A DNA stretch of 64,000 nucleotides from Desulfuromonadaceae bacterium (GTDB taxonomy: Bacteria > Desulfobacterota > Desulfuromonadia > Geobacterales > Pseudopelobacteraceae). The stretch's first letter is position 1, and each line of letters opens with the position of its first letter. Made by a program: the position numbers and the translations under genes. This document shows positions 26,290-34,660 of this stretch, piece by piece. The notes beneath the pieces are model-generated. The model saw nothing but the letters and a program-made list of their open reading frames with translations. It was not told the DNA's origin and ran no database searches. The stretch lies in the NCBI GenBank assembly GCA_028681335.1, contig JAQUIT010000004.1, positions 62,001-126,000 on the forward strand. Reading direction: 5' to 3'.

Positions 26290-28980
26290 GTGCCCCGCAA
26301 GCATAGCCGCCTCTTCTCTTTAATATCAAAACATCCCCGCCTGATTCTTACCGTGGCCCTGTTATTTTCCATCATTTCGGTCGCATACACTTTCAAGAAC
26401 ATGACTTTCTTGACCGGCCGAGACGATCTCATGCCAAGAGACGCCGGCTTTCAGGCGGACTATCGGGCCTATAGGAGCGAGTTCGGCGATCAGGAAGAAA
26501 TTGTTGCCGTACTAGAATCAGATGAGGCGCTCACCACTGCACGCGCTGCCGATGCTTTTTACGCTGCCATACGAGTGAAACAGGATATTTTTAGAGATGT
26601 TTTCTATCCCGGCGGACTCACCTTTTTCCATACTAACGGACTTCTGTTCATGCCGTTGAAAGAGATCAGAACATTGCGTCACACATTGACTATGGTGGCA
26701 CCGGTGCTGAAGGACCTCGCAACATCACCCTCGATCCAGACTCTTTTTACCTGCCTGACCGGCCAGATTGATAACTACCTGAGTGCAACAGATCAACCTT
26801 CACACAACGGCTCTGGTGACGCCTCCTCACTGGAACGTATCACCTTCATGCTCACAGCCCTCGACCGTGGCTTCAGTTCCTTTAATGGCAAGACTAGCGA
26901 CATCTCCATGAACTCACTTCTCGGTGGCAGTGGCGGCACCACACCATCAATGCTGGAAAATTCCGGCAAACAGCAAATAATCACCATGCTACCGATCAAG
27001 AGCAAAGGAAGTTTTGTTGCATCCGAAAAATCGATCATAGCGGCTCGCGCTACCCTTAAAGACATCCTCAAAAGAACCGAGTTCAAGGGTGTTCGCGGCG
27101 GGCTTACCGGCGTACCGGTACTTGAATACGAAGAGATGAACTCAAGTCAGCATGACATCGGCATCGCAACAGCACTTTCACTGTCACTCACCTTGATTCT
27201 GCTGTTGTTCGCTTTTCGTGGCCTGCTGACGGTTATCGCCGCGATGGTATCGTTGATCGTGGGGATATGCATCTCCTTCGGTTTTGCAACCCTGACGGTC
27301 GGGCACCTTAATATTCTCTCAATGGTTTTTGCAGTCATGCTGATAGGACTAGGTGTTGAATACGGCATACAGGTGATACTGCGCTATCAAGAGGAGCTAA
27401 ACCTTGGGGCCGGACGACTCACAGCCATAGAAACATCGCTGGAAACAAACCTACGCTCCGTAGTCATGGCCGCGGCCACAACGTCACTGGCCTTCGTAAC
27501 CTTTGTGCTGACCGACTTCAAAGGCATTGCCGAACTGGGCATCATCGCAGCCGGAGGGATCGTCATCTGTGTAATTGCCACATTCACCGTGCTGCCATCA
27601 ATGCTCGTTGTACTGGAGAGGTTTAGAAAAAAAGATTTGCCTGTCCATGCTGTAAATGAAGGCACTAAACTTGAGACTCAACCATTGTTACGCGTCATTT
27701 TTGCTGCCCCCCGTCTGGTTTTGGCTATGACACTTTCTCTATCGTTGATCTGCCTCTACCCTGCCCTAACGGTGCGTTTTGATTACAACCTGATGAATCT
27801 ACAGGCAAAGGGACTGCAATCGGTTGAGTACGCCTACAAACTGATGCGCAGCAAGGAAAATTCAGGGTATTTTGCCGTAGTCACCGCCCGTGACAAAGCA
27901 GAAGCAGCAAACCTGACGCAACGACTTGAAAAATTGCCGGCAGTTGACCATGTCGTCAGCATCCTCTCCTTCGTGCCGGAGCAGCAACCGGAGAAACTGG
28001 CCGAACTGGCCGCGTTACGGGCTATCATGACGGATATCACACCGGTTCCCTATGACGAAAACCTCCAGGTTATGGCGCTTCCGGCTGTTTTCGAAAATTT
28101 CCGATTGAAGGTCAAGACACTAAAAGAAGAACTTGTCAGGCGTAACGCTCCGGAGGCAAAACAGGTTGGTGCATTTTTGATAACACTCGACAACTTCTTC
28201 AGTACTCTCGAGGCGGAAAAGGATAAAAATGCACTAAGTATGTTGAGAGGGTTTCAGGGTGGGATGTTCGCTGACTTGCCGGACAAACTTGCCATGCTGA
28301 AAGAGAGTTTCAGTGCAACGGCAATAGGCGAGAGCGACGTGCCACCTGAACTGATTCGACGCTTTACCGGCACCAGCGGCAAACTCTTGCTGCAGGTAGC
28401 GGCCAAAAAAGAAATCTTCGAGCATGAGCCTCTGCAGGAATTCGTCGGCCAGGTCAAGAGTGTAGTACCTGGTGCCACCGGCGAACCGGTCATGGTTTAT
28501 GAATCACTCTCGATACTCAGAAATGCATACCTGCAAGCTTTTGCCTACGCTTTTATCGGCATCATCGCCCTGTTGCTGGTAAACTTCAGGAGTATCCGCT
28601 ATGCAGTTATAGGCACGCTACCGCTTGCTGTCGGGCTGCTGTTGATGGTTGGAGGAATGCGGCTCGCCGGAATCAGTTTCAACTCAGCTAACATCATTGT
28701 TCTACCGTTAATTCTTGGGGTGGGAATCGATTCGGCCATCTACATTATCAACCGCTACCGCCAGGGCAATGAAACTCCGGGAAGAGTCGCTACCAGCAGC
28801 TCCGGAATCGGTGTGCTCTTGAATGCCCTGACAATACTGTTCAGCTTTGGCACCTTGATGGTTGCGCACCACCAGGGGGTTTTCAGTATTGGTGCGGTAA
28901 TGTCACTTGGCATGATCGCAAGCGTAGCAGCATTTCTTATATTTCTGCCGGCGCTCCTGACGTTGTGGGGGAAACGTTGA
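26290..28980 (+). CDS. RND/MMPL family lipid exporter, HpnN-like
   Basis: An 896-residue inner membrane protein with the RND plan: one N-terminal helix, a large periplasmic loop (about 40-280), a bundle of helices (about 285-460 including a sterol-sensing-domain-like region), a second periplasmic loop (about 485-730) and a final helix bundle. The length and the N-terminal pattern (KHPRLILTVALLFSIIS, then RDDLMP) match HpnN, which moves hopanoids to the outer membrane, but MMPL relatives carry other lipids, so the substrate is inferred. The start is a GTG with GGAG five bases upstream; the overlapping ATG at 26288 is out of frame. LptF/LptG genes lie nearby. Confidence 0.8.
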   Translation: MPRKHSRLFSLISKHPRLILTVALLFSIISVAYTFKNMTFLTGRDDLMPRDAGFQADYRAYRSEFGDQEEIVAVLESDEALTTARAADAFYAAIRVKQDIFRDVFYPGGLTFFHTNGLLFMPLKEIRTLRHTLTMVAPVLKDLATSPSIQTLFTCLTGQIDNYLSATDQPSHNGSGDASSLERITFMLTALDRGFSSFNGKTSDISMNSLLGGSGGTTPSMLENSGKQQIITMLPIKSKGSFVASEKSIIAARATLKDILKRTEFKGVRGGLTGVPVLEYEEMNSSQHDIGIATALSLSLTLILLLFAFRGLLTVIAAMVSLIVGICISFGFATLTVGHLNILSMVFAVMLIGLGVEYGIQVILRYQEELNLGAGRLTAIETSLETNLRSVVMAAATTSLAFVTFVLTDFKGIAELGIIAAGGIVICVIATFTVLPSMLVVLERFRKKDLPVHAVNEGTKLETQPLLRVIFAAPRLVLAMTLSLSLICLYPALTVRFDYNLMNLQAKGLQSVEYAYKLMRSKENSGYFAVVTARDKAEAANLTQRLEKLPAVDHVVSILSFVPEQQPEKLAELAALRAIMTDITPVPYDENLQVMALPAVFENFRLKVKTLKEELVRRNAPEAKQVGAFLITLDNFFSTLEAEKDKNALSMLRGFQGGMFADLPDKLAMLKESFSATAIGESDVPPELIRRFTGTSGKLLLQVAAKKEIFEHEPLQEFVGQVKSVVPGATGEPVMVYESLSILRNAYLQAFAYAFIGIIALLLVNFRSIRYAVIGTLPLAVGLLLMVGGMRLAGISFNSANIIVLPLILGVGIDSAIYIINRYRQGNETPGRVATSSSGIGVLLNALTILFSFGTLMVAHHQGVFSIGAVMSLGMIASVAAFLIFLPALLTLWGKR

Positions 28981-28990
28981 GGATATAACA

Positions 28991-29893
28991 TTAAGGGGCT
29001 GACACGGTGATTACCTGACTCCCCTCTCCACCGGGATTAACAACCTGAAGCCTAAAATCCTTATTAACCGGGGAATATGGGTGCCGCTGGTAAATCAATT
29101 TTGTGCAGTCAATATAGATTAGTTTTTCCCTGTCGACCATATCCTGTCCACCACGACCACCGATCTGTACGCCATCCACATAAAGCGACGAGTTCTGGTT
29201 AAAGTTAGTTCCGGAAATAGTAAGTTCGTAGTAGTTTACATGCTCGCCTCCAACAGTTACATAACCTATTTCCGGTCTGGTTTCCACTACCAGGGTCAGA
29301 GGCACTGAACTGTTTTCCGGCGCGTTTTTCACAAGGACATGATAAAGCCCGCCCGGAACTGTCGGCACTGTAAATGATATGGATTCCGGAGAAATAAGCG
29401 TACTGCCGAGCGCAGCACCATTAAAGAAAAGTATCGTGGTAGAACCAAAATGACTGCCGCTGGCAATCACTTCACGATCCTTGCCTGCAGCACAGACACT
29501 GATCCGGCCCGGTTGCAGGGAGCTCAGGACCGGACGCACCGGGAGTACCGTAAAATTATAGGATCTGCCCGTAGTCCCATCAGAACGTTTAACATAAAGG
29601 GCATAAAGCCCTGCCTCCAGCTTTGGTGGCACGTTAAATTCAATCTGCTTCTCACCCACTACCCTTGTAGCAACTTCCACACTCCCAAGAAAAACAACTG
29701 AATTTTCCCCGAAGCCACTTCCGGATAACGTAACCTTAACTCCCGGTTCTGCCTGGGCTGGTATGACACTGAGGATAGCAATGGGTTGTGCCTGGAAACC
29801 TTTATTTATCCGTTTAGGCAGATCGGCAGCAGACGCTGTGCCTGCCAGGCTGATGCTGAATGCAAAAATGAGTGCTCGTAAAGTTTTTCGCAT
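28991..29893 (-). CDS. Secreted protein with IPT/TIG-type immunoglobulin repeats
   Basis: The 300-residue product starts with a Sec signal peptide (hydrophobic stretch ending LAGTASAAD, cleavage near residue 22). It then shows three IPT/TIG-like modules, each with the pattern of a motif such as VTLSGSGFGENS followed by a V-P-x-G-Y-x-V strand: about residues 37-115, 118-205 and 207-300. Such modules occur in surface and periplasmic proteins as structural or binding units; no catalytic site is visible. GGAGG precedes the ATG. It ends only 10 bp from the end of the convergent RND gene, and lies 37 bp after lptG on the same strand, so it may belong to the lptFG transcript. Confidence 0.8.
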   Translation of the reverse strand: MRKTLRALIFAFSISLAGTASAADLPKRINKGFQAQPIAILSVIPAQAEPGVKVTLSGSGFGENSVVFLGSVEVATRVVGEKQIEFNVPPKLEAGLYALYVKRSDGTTGRSYNFTVLPVRPVLSSLQPGRISVCAAGKDREVIASGSHFGSTTILFFNGAALGSTLISPESISFTVPTVPGGLYHVLVKNAPENSSVPLTLVVETRPEIGYVTVGGEHVNYYELTISGTNFNQNSSLYVDGVQIGGRGGQDMVDREKLIYIDCTKLIYQRHPYSPVNKDFRLQVVNPGGEGSQVITVSAP

Positions 29894-29930
29894 AACGTAG
29901 ACCTCCGATCTTTAAGTTGCCCTAAACTTA

Positions 29931-31010
29931 CTATCCCCTCACCTTCATCGACATCCACACACCACTGAGTGCGAAAATAATATTGGCGCCCCAAGCGGCA
30001 ACAACCGGCGGCAAAAGACCGCTCCGGCCATATGATAAGAGTACCGCATTAACAACGAAATAGACAAAACCAATCCCGATACTGACACCTATTCCCTTGG
30101 CAATCCCCCCAGAGCGGCTGCTTTTAAGCGCGAATGGAATACCGAGTAACACCATCACCAGAGCTGCAAATGGAGATGCAATCTTGGTATGCATCATAGT
30201 CAGGTAACGATAAGCTTTATAGCCGCCACGCTGCAGATTTTCTGCATACTCTTTCAGGGTACGGATACTCAGATTGTCGGCATCTTTATCAAGCACCTGC
30301 AGGTCTTCTGTTTTAAGATTGAGATCAAGTTCCATCGTTTTGATCAGGTGGGGAGCATAACCAGCCACACTCTGAAAATTTCGCAACACAGCAGAGTTAA
30401 GCAGCCAACGCCCATCCTTGTATACAGCAGTATCGGCGTCAATCCTGCTGACCGGGTTCATAAATCCGTCCACATCCCACACAACCACACCAATCAACGA
30501 CTTGGTATTCGGTTCATAGAGATGAGCCTGAAGTATCAATGACTTGGAGCGGAACCATATATTGTTGCGTTTAAATCTTGCACGATCAACATTTTTCTTA
30601 ATTTTAACCTGATCGATCGTTTCAGTGCGGGCATAGCAGTGAGGCAAAAAAAACTCAGCGTTGATCAATAATAAAATGCTGACTACCAAGCCGAGAGAAA
30701 GCATCGGTAACGACACCTTAAACAGACTGATTCCGCAACTACGTAGTGCAATAATTTCGCTGTCACGTGAAAGCACCCCCAGTGTCAGCAAAGTTGCCAT
30801 CAGAACCGAAAAGGTGGCAGTCCGGCTAACCATCTCGGGAAGTTTCCACATAAAATACTGCATGATATCAACAGCAGCTCCGCCGGTGCGCAGAAAGCGT
30901 GGGATTCTCTCAATCAGATCAATCACCAGATAAACTCCGACAAAACCGCTCAAACAGAGCAAAAGGAGGTGCAACCAGATCTTTGCTATATAACGGTAAA
31001 TAATACCCAT
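29931..31010 (-). CDS. lptG: Lipopolysaccharide export permease LptG
   Basis: LptG with LptF forms the inner membrane channel of the LptB2FG transporter that extracts lipopolysaccharide. The 359-residue protein (YjgP/YjgQ family) has three N-terminal helices, a periplasmic beta-jellyroll region (about 130-265) and three C-terminal helices. SRDSEIIALRSCGISL is the conserved coupling-helix region that contacts LptB. I start at the ATG at 31010, one base after the lptF stop, giving MGIIYRYIAK; a longer frame from 31043 would overlap lptF. lptB is not in this window. Confidence 0.92.
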   Translation of the reverse strand: MGIIYRYIAKIWLHLLLLCLSGFVGVYLVIDLIERIPRFLRTGGAAVDIMQYFMWKLPEMVSRTATFSVLMATLLTLGVLSRDSEIIALRSCGISLFKVSLPMLSLGLVVSILLLINAEFFLPHCYARTETIDQVKIKKNVDRARFKRNNIWFRSKSLILQAHLYEPNTKSLIGVVVWDVDGFMNPVSRIDADTAVYKDGRWLLNSAVLRNFQSVAGYAPHLIKTMELDLNLKTEDLQVLDKDADNLSIRTLKEYAENLQRGGYKAYRYLTMMHTKIASPFAALVMVLLGIPFALKSSRSGGIAKGIGVSIGIGFVYFVVNAVLLSYGRSGLLPPVVAAWGANIIFALSGVWMSMKVRG

Positions 31011-31011
31011 A

Positions 31012-32175
31012 TCAGGGTACCTTCCGAAAATATTCAAGTACATTTTTCAGCGGATTAAGTGGAATACTCTTCTCCAGTGAAGCCTTTCGCAAAAAGATCC
31101 ATCCCATGACAAAGAAGAGTATATTCGGAAGCCAAAGAGCAACAGCAGGCACCCCTCCGCCCCTCTCAGCAAGCGACCTTACAACAGACGTTAGAATATA
31201 ATAAGCCAGTATTATGGCAATACTAATGGTAAACCCACCGGATTTCCCGGAGCGACGGTTCTGTATACCAAGAGGTACAGCGAGGATTGCAAAAACAAGC
31301 GAAGCAAAAGGAAAAGTAAAACGACTCTGAAGCTCTGCCTGCATTTTGAGGCGATCCGGTGGTGAAGTGCCGGGATCGTCTATCTGATGCTGCAGCTCTG
31401 GCAGCCACATATCCAACTCATTCCTTGATATTGTGGTACTGCCCCCCTCTTCTCCCACCGTCATACTATACTCACCAAAGTTAACCAACCGGTAGAGACC
31501 ATGAGTGCCGGCAATATGAATTGAACCGTTACGTAAAGTCAAAAGCAGTGCCTGACTACCTGATTCGCTCGTAACAGCACCGTCTCTGGCAAATATTGTC
31601 ATGGGACTGTCAGGATTCCGACCGTCGTGAATAACAACCCCTTTCAGCACTCGGCTCTGTTCGTCATAGTGATCGGTATACATTACGACACCTGGGATAT
31701 CATCCCAGAATATCTTTTCACGGATAGTTGACATAACATTCCGCTTTAACACCTGTAAACCGAGCTCCTTAAAAGCGGTGTTACCCCATGGCACACCGAT
31801 CGTACTTGCACCGAGACCCAGCATTACAACGATAACTGCACAGAACAACACCGGCGGCATCACCTGGGTGAGACTAATACCACTCGCCTTGAGAACGATG
31901 ATCTCGTTATCTGCCGATAGCCGCCCGAATGCCAGCAACACCGCCAACAAAAAAGCCATCGGAATCGTAAAGACAAGAAAGGAGGGAATTAGATACAGGA
32001 TCATTCTGCTGACATCCGCCAACGGGACACCGTTTGACACGACAAGTTCAGTCAGCTTGATCAAGCGTCCCATCAGAAGAATCAGGGTGAAAATGACAAT
32101 ACCAAGGAGGAATAAAGATGATATTTCACGGATTATGTAGAGGGATAGAATACGTTTCACTTGCTGATGATACAT
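31012..32175 (-). CDS. lptF: Lipopolysaccharide export permease LptF
   Basis: This is the partner of LptG in the LptB2FG exporter. The 387-residue protein has the same plan: N-terminal helices, the coupling segment SADNEIIVLKASGISL, a periplasmic domain (about 130-270) and three C-terminal helices containing FPFASLVFAILAVPLG. No strong ribosome site precedes the ATG at 32175. It is the first gene of lptF-lptG with the IPT/TIG gene behind. A 12-bp perfect inverted repeat (32221-32260) divides it from the superoxide reductase gene. Confidence 0.92.
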   Translation of the reverse strand: MYHQQVKRILSLYIIREISSLFLLGIVIFTLILLMGRLIKLTELVVSNGVPLADVSRMILYLIPSFLVFTIPMAFLLAVLLAFGRLSADNEIIVLKASGISLTQVMPPVLFCAVIVVMLGLGASTIGVPWGNTAFKELGLQVLKRNVMSTIREKIFWDDIPGVVMYTDHYDEQSRVLKGVVIHDGRNPDSPMTIFARDGAVTSESGSQALLLTLRNGSIHIAGTHGLYRLVNFGEYSMTVGEEGGSTTISRNELDMWLPELQHQIDDPGTSPPDRLKMQAELQSRFTFPFASLVFAILAVPLGIQNRRSGKSGGFTISIAIILAYYILTSVVRSLAERGGGVPAVALWLPNILFFVMGWIFLRKASLEKSIPLNPLKNVLEYFRKVP

Positions 32176-32220
32176 GAGCTGGAGAAATGTGTAAAGAGCT
32201 CAGCGGGGAAAAGAAATTAT

Positions 32221-32260
32221 CTTATTTGCGGGACCCTATTGCCGGGTACCCGCAAATAAG
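32221..32260 (-). terminator. Long hairpin, terminator of the superoxide reductase gene
   Basis: CTTATTTGCGGG (32221-32232) and CCCGCAAATAAG (32249-32260) form a perfect 12-bp stem, with a further ACCC/GGGT pairing inside. The sequence after it on the minus strand is only moderately T-rich, so termination is likely but not certain. Confidence 0.7.
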
Positions 32261-32274
32261 AATAGTGTATAAAA

Positions 32275-32655
32275 TCAGCTCTGTGCCGACCAAACACCGT
32301 GCAGGTTACAGAGCTCGCGTGCTGAGACTTTTGTAGCAGTCACATTAAATGTAGCGGTCGCAGCATCGCCTGGATTGAGAAACTGCCGATATGCCTTGCC
32401 ATCAGCAAGCAGTTCGATCCACTCTATGTAATGTTTCTCTTCCATCGGATGAGCAACACTACCGATGGTAACCTTGTAGCCGCCGTCTACTTTTTCAATC
32501 ACAGGCACATGCTTTTCTTTGGCAGCGTCCACAGTGTTTTCAGATAAAAGTACCATCTCTTGACCGCAGCAGGAAAGATCCCCACCACCAGCATGAAGAA
32601 CCTCGACAATATTTCCACACAATTCACATTTGTAAACTTCAAGTACTTTTGCCAT
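32275..32655 (-). CDS. dfx: Desulfoferrodoxin (superoxide reductase, two-iron class)
   Basis: This enzyme reduces superoxide to hydrogen peroxide without producing oxygen, a defence of anaerobes. The 126-residue protein has the N-terminal desulforedoxin-like rubredoxin-type site (YKCELCGN...SCCGQEM, about residues 8-31) and the catalytic SOR domain with histidine ligands in KHVPVIE and [16 protein letters not shown]. The final Cys-x2-His pattern is ELCNLHGVW. All iron ligands are present, so both centres should form. I begin at the ATG at 32655 with GGGAG nearby; the longer frame from 32700 lacks a ribosome site. Confidence 0.95.
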   Translation of the reverse strand: MAKVLEVYKCELCGNIVEVLHAGGGDLSCCGQEMVLLSENTVDAAKEKHVPVIEKVDGGYKVTIGSVAHPMEEKHYIEWIELLADGKAYRQFLNPGDAATATFNVTATKVSARELCNLHGVWSAQS

Positions 32656-32699
32656 CTTATCACTCCCTTGTATTGTAGTAGTAGCTCCTGAAATTTCCA

Positions 32700-32951
32700 T
32701 TAAGGAAAACAGGGCCCTGATGTTACCAGTTTTCTCCGAGCAGCTCGAAAAGAGTTTTGGGGTGGAGACATCTCAGTTGCCTCCTTGCCTGTATGAGAGA
32801 TAACCATAAATACGGCAACGCCTGACAACGTCACTTCTCTGGTAAATACTCTGCCTGCATTAATATTTGCACACAATTCAAGATACCATTTTTCATGCTT
32901 TTTTTCAGTTATCGATATAGCTGCACAGGCAGCAGCAATTTCAGCTCCCAC
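32700..32951 (-). CDS. Doubtful small ORF upstream of superoxide reductase
   Basis: This 83-codon frame with a GTG start has no known motif and no ribosome site at its beginning. Inside it an ATG at 32771 does have AAGGAGG eight bases upstream and would give a 23-residue basic peptide ending 45 bp before the dfx start. The 488-bp gap 32656-33143 otherwise contains only the gltA terminator (33084-33123). I report it because the internal ribosome site is good, but coding is unproven. It could be a leader peptide or noise. Confidence 0.25.
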   Translation of the reverse strand: MGAEIAAACAAISITEKKHEKWYLELCANINAGRVFTREVTLSGVAVFMVISHTGKEATEMSPPQNSFRAARRKLVTSGPCFP

Positions 32952-33083
32952 CTTTGCTCTGACTGTTGCGGAAAGCCCCTGTTTTAGTTTCCTTGTTTGA
33001 AACAGCCCGTATATTCACTTCAAACAGCTTAAATGCGACCGATATTGTCTTTTATACCTCACTTATTTATTTTTGCAAGCACC

Positions 33084-33123
33084 AAATAAAAAAGGGACGC
33101 ATTTCTGCGTCCCTTTTTTATTT
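33084..33123. terminator. Terminator of the citrate synthase gene
   Basis: A perfect 18-bp stem (33084-33101 with 33106-33123, GGGACGCA core, TTTC loop) has A and T runs on both sides. It is one of the strongest hairpins in the window. Confidence 0.92.
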
Positions 33124-33143
33124 AAAAACCGAACAAGTTACTA

Positions 33144-34472
33144 TTATGACAATTTACGACCACCAGCAGCAGCCCACTCTTCGAGCATTGCAGTAGTTAC
33201 AGACTTAGGACGCTCAAGAGCGTAACCGAGGCCACGGTCCCAAGTGATGTTAGCCATGCAGCCAAGTGCGCGGCCTACACCAAACAGAACGGTGTAGAAT
33301 TCAAACTCGGTCAGACCAAAGTACATCTGAATAACGCCGGACTGTGCATCGACGTTAGGCCATGGGTTTTTAGTTTTGCCGTGCTCTGTGAGAACTCCTG
33401 GAGCAACTTCAAAGATCATGGCGATAACTTTGAACAGCGGGTAGTCTTTGAGGCCGGGGGTGTTAAGGCAGAACTCACGCTGTGAAGTATAACGTGGATC
33501 AGTTTTACGAAGAACAGCGTGACCGTAACCTGGGATAACCTGACCAGCGTTAAGTGTATCCCAAAGAGCAGCTTTGATGAGTTCAGCGGTAGGCTCGACA
33601 CCTTTGCAGTATTTTTCCTGGAACTTAAGTGTCCAGTCGAGAACTTCCTGATTGGCAAGACCATGCAGAGGACCAGCGAGACCGTTCAGACCTGCTGAGT
33701 ATGCATAGTAAGGATCAGACAGTGCGGAGTGTACAAGGTGTGTTGTGTGAGCAGAAACGTTACCGGACTCGTGATCTGAGTGAAGGATGAAGTACATACG
33801 GGCAACGTCCTTGTACTCCTCTTTCTGGCCGATCATGTGGGCAAAGTTGGCGCCCATGTCGAGGGTAGGATCGATAGCGATCTGTTTGTCGCCGCGATAC
33901 TTCAGGTTGTAAATAAAAGCTGCAATGACCGGAATACGGGCAACGATATCGCAGGCATCTTCATACACTGATTCCCAAGCGATCATTTTATTGAATTTGC
34001 CTGAGTTGTAGAAAGCGGCAAACTTGGAGTCTTTCTGCAGTGCCAGCATGGCTACGGACAGCATGACCATTGGATGGCTGTCACGTGGCAGAGCGCGAAT
34101 AGCGTCAAATACATACTGAGGAACAACCTGACGTACTTTCCACTCAGCGACGACTTCGGCAACCTGAGCATCTGTCGGTACATCACCTGTAAGAAGCAGG
34201 TACCAGAAAGATTCAACGGTAGGATAGGCTGAACCGGCAGCCTTAGGCAGCGCAGCAAAGGTCTCAGGGATAGTCATACCACGGAAACGGATACCTTCCT
34301 GCGGATCCAGATAGGAAATATCTGTTACGAGTGAACGGATATCACGAGCGCCACCGATGCACTGGTCGATGTTAACCTGATCAATGATAACCTTGCCGAA
34401 CTCTTTTACGAGCTTGGCGGTACGGGGACGATGCTCTTCGATCTTCTGCTTGAGGGTCTCTTTCAGGGCCAT
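33144..34472 (-). CDS. gltA: Citrate synthase, eukaryote-like type
   Basis: This enzyme condenses acetyl-CoA with oxaloacetate, the entry of the acetate-oxidising TCA cycle. The 442-residue chain has the long N-terminal arm and the catalytic segments GLNGLAGPLHGLANQE (His), VIPGYGHAVLRKTDPRY (His) and the Asp region near EVAPGVLTEHGKTKNPWPNVD. The sequence pattern, including the PLHGLANQ and KNPWPNVDAHSG-like stretch, resembles mitochondrial enzymes. Geobacteraceae are known to have such a citrate synthase. AAGGAG stands 10 bases before the ATG. The promoter region has paired GTATACAA repeats and the gene is followed by a strong terminator, so it is probably monocistronic. Confidence 0.95.
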   Translation of the reverse strand: MALKETLKQKIEEHRPRTAKLVKEFGKVIIDQVNIDQCIGGARDIRSLVTDISYLDPQEGIRFRGMTIPETFAALPKAAGSAYPTVESFWYLLLTGDVPTDAQVAEVVAEWKVRQVVPQYVFDAIRALPRDSHPMVMLSVAMLALQKDSKFAAFYNSGKFNKMIAWESVYEDACDIVARIPVIAAFIYNLKYRGDKQIAIDPTLDMGANFAHMIGQKEEYKDVARMYFILHSDHESGNVSAHTTHLVHSALSDPYYAYSAGLNGLAGPLHGLANQEVLDWTLKFQEKYCKGVEPTAELIKAALWDTLNAGQVIPGYGHAVLRKTDPRYTSQREFCLNTPGLKDYPLFKVIAMIFEVAPGVLTEHGKTKNPWPNVDAQSGVIQMYFGLTEFEFYTVLFGVGRALGCMANITWDRGLGYALERPKSVTTAMLEEWAAAGGRKLS

Positions 34473-34589
34473 TGTTTTACTCTCCTTTTCGTGGTGTGGG
34501 GTTGAACCCAGGATAAAAAGCTTTTCGGCTTCCTAACATCAAGATCATTTGTTCATACGGGGAGAAACGGGACTCTTTTTTAGCATACT

Positions 34590-34639
34590 GTATACAATTT
34601 TGTACGGCTGTTATACTCGACCGTATACAAAAATTGCAA
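34590..34639 (-). promoter_or_regulatory. Probable gltA promoter with paired GTATACAA repeats
   Basis: On the minus strand, TTGCAA (34639-34634) and TATAAC (34615-34610) with 18 bp between them look like a -35/-10 pair. GTATACAA occurs at 34623-34630, inside the spacer, and at 34590-34597, just after the likely start of transcription. The copies are 33 bp apart, close to three helical turns. The first base of each is counted on the plus strand. This is a typical layout for a repressor site. In Geobacter the repressor HgtR is known to act on gltA; that it binds here is only inferred. Confidence 0.5.
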
Positions 34640-34660
34640 CAAAAATTTTGATCTGTGAAA

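Noticed and set aside
32966-33196. 76-codon plus-strand frame across the gltA terminator
   Set aside because: It runs through a perfect 18-bp terminator stem and into the end of gltA, so coding is very unlikely.
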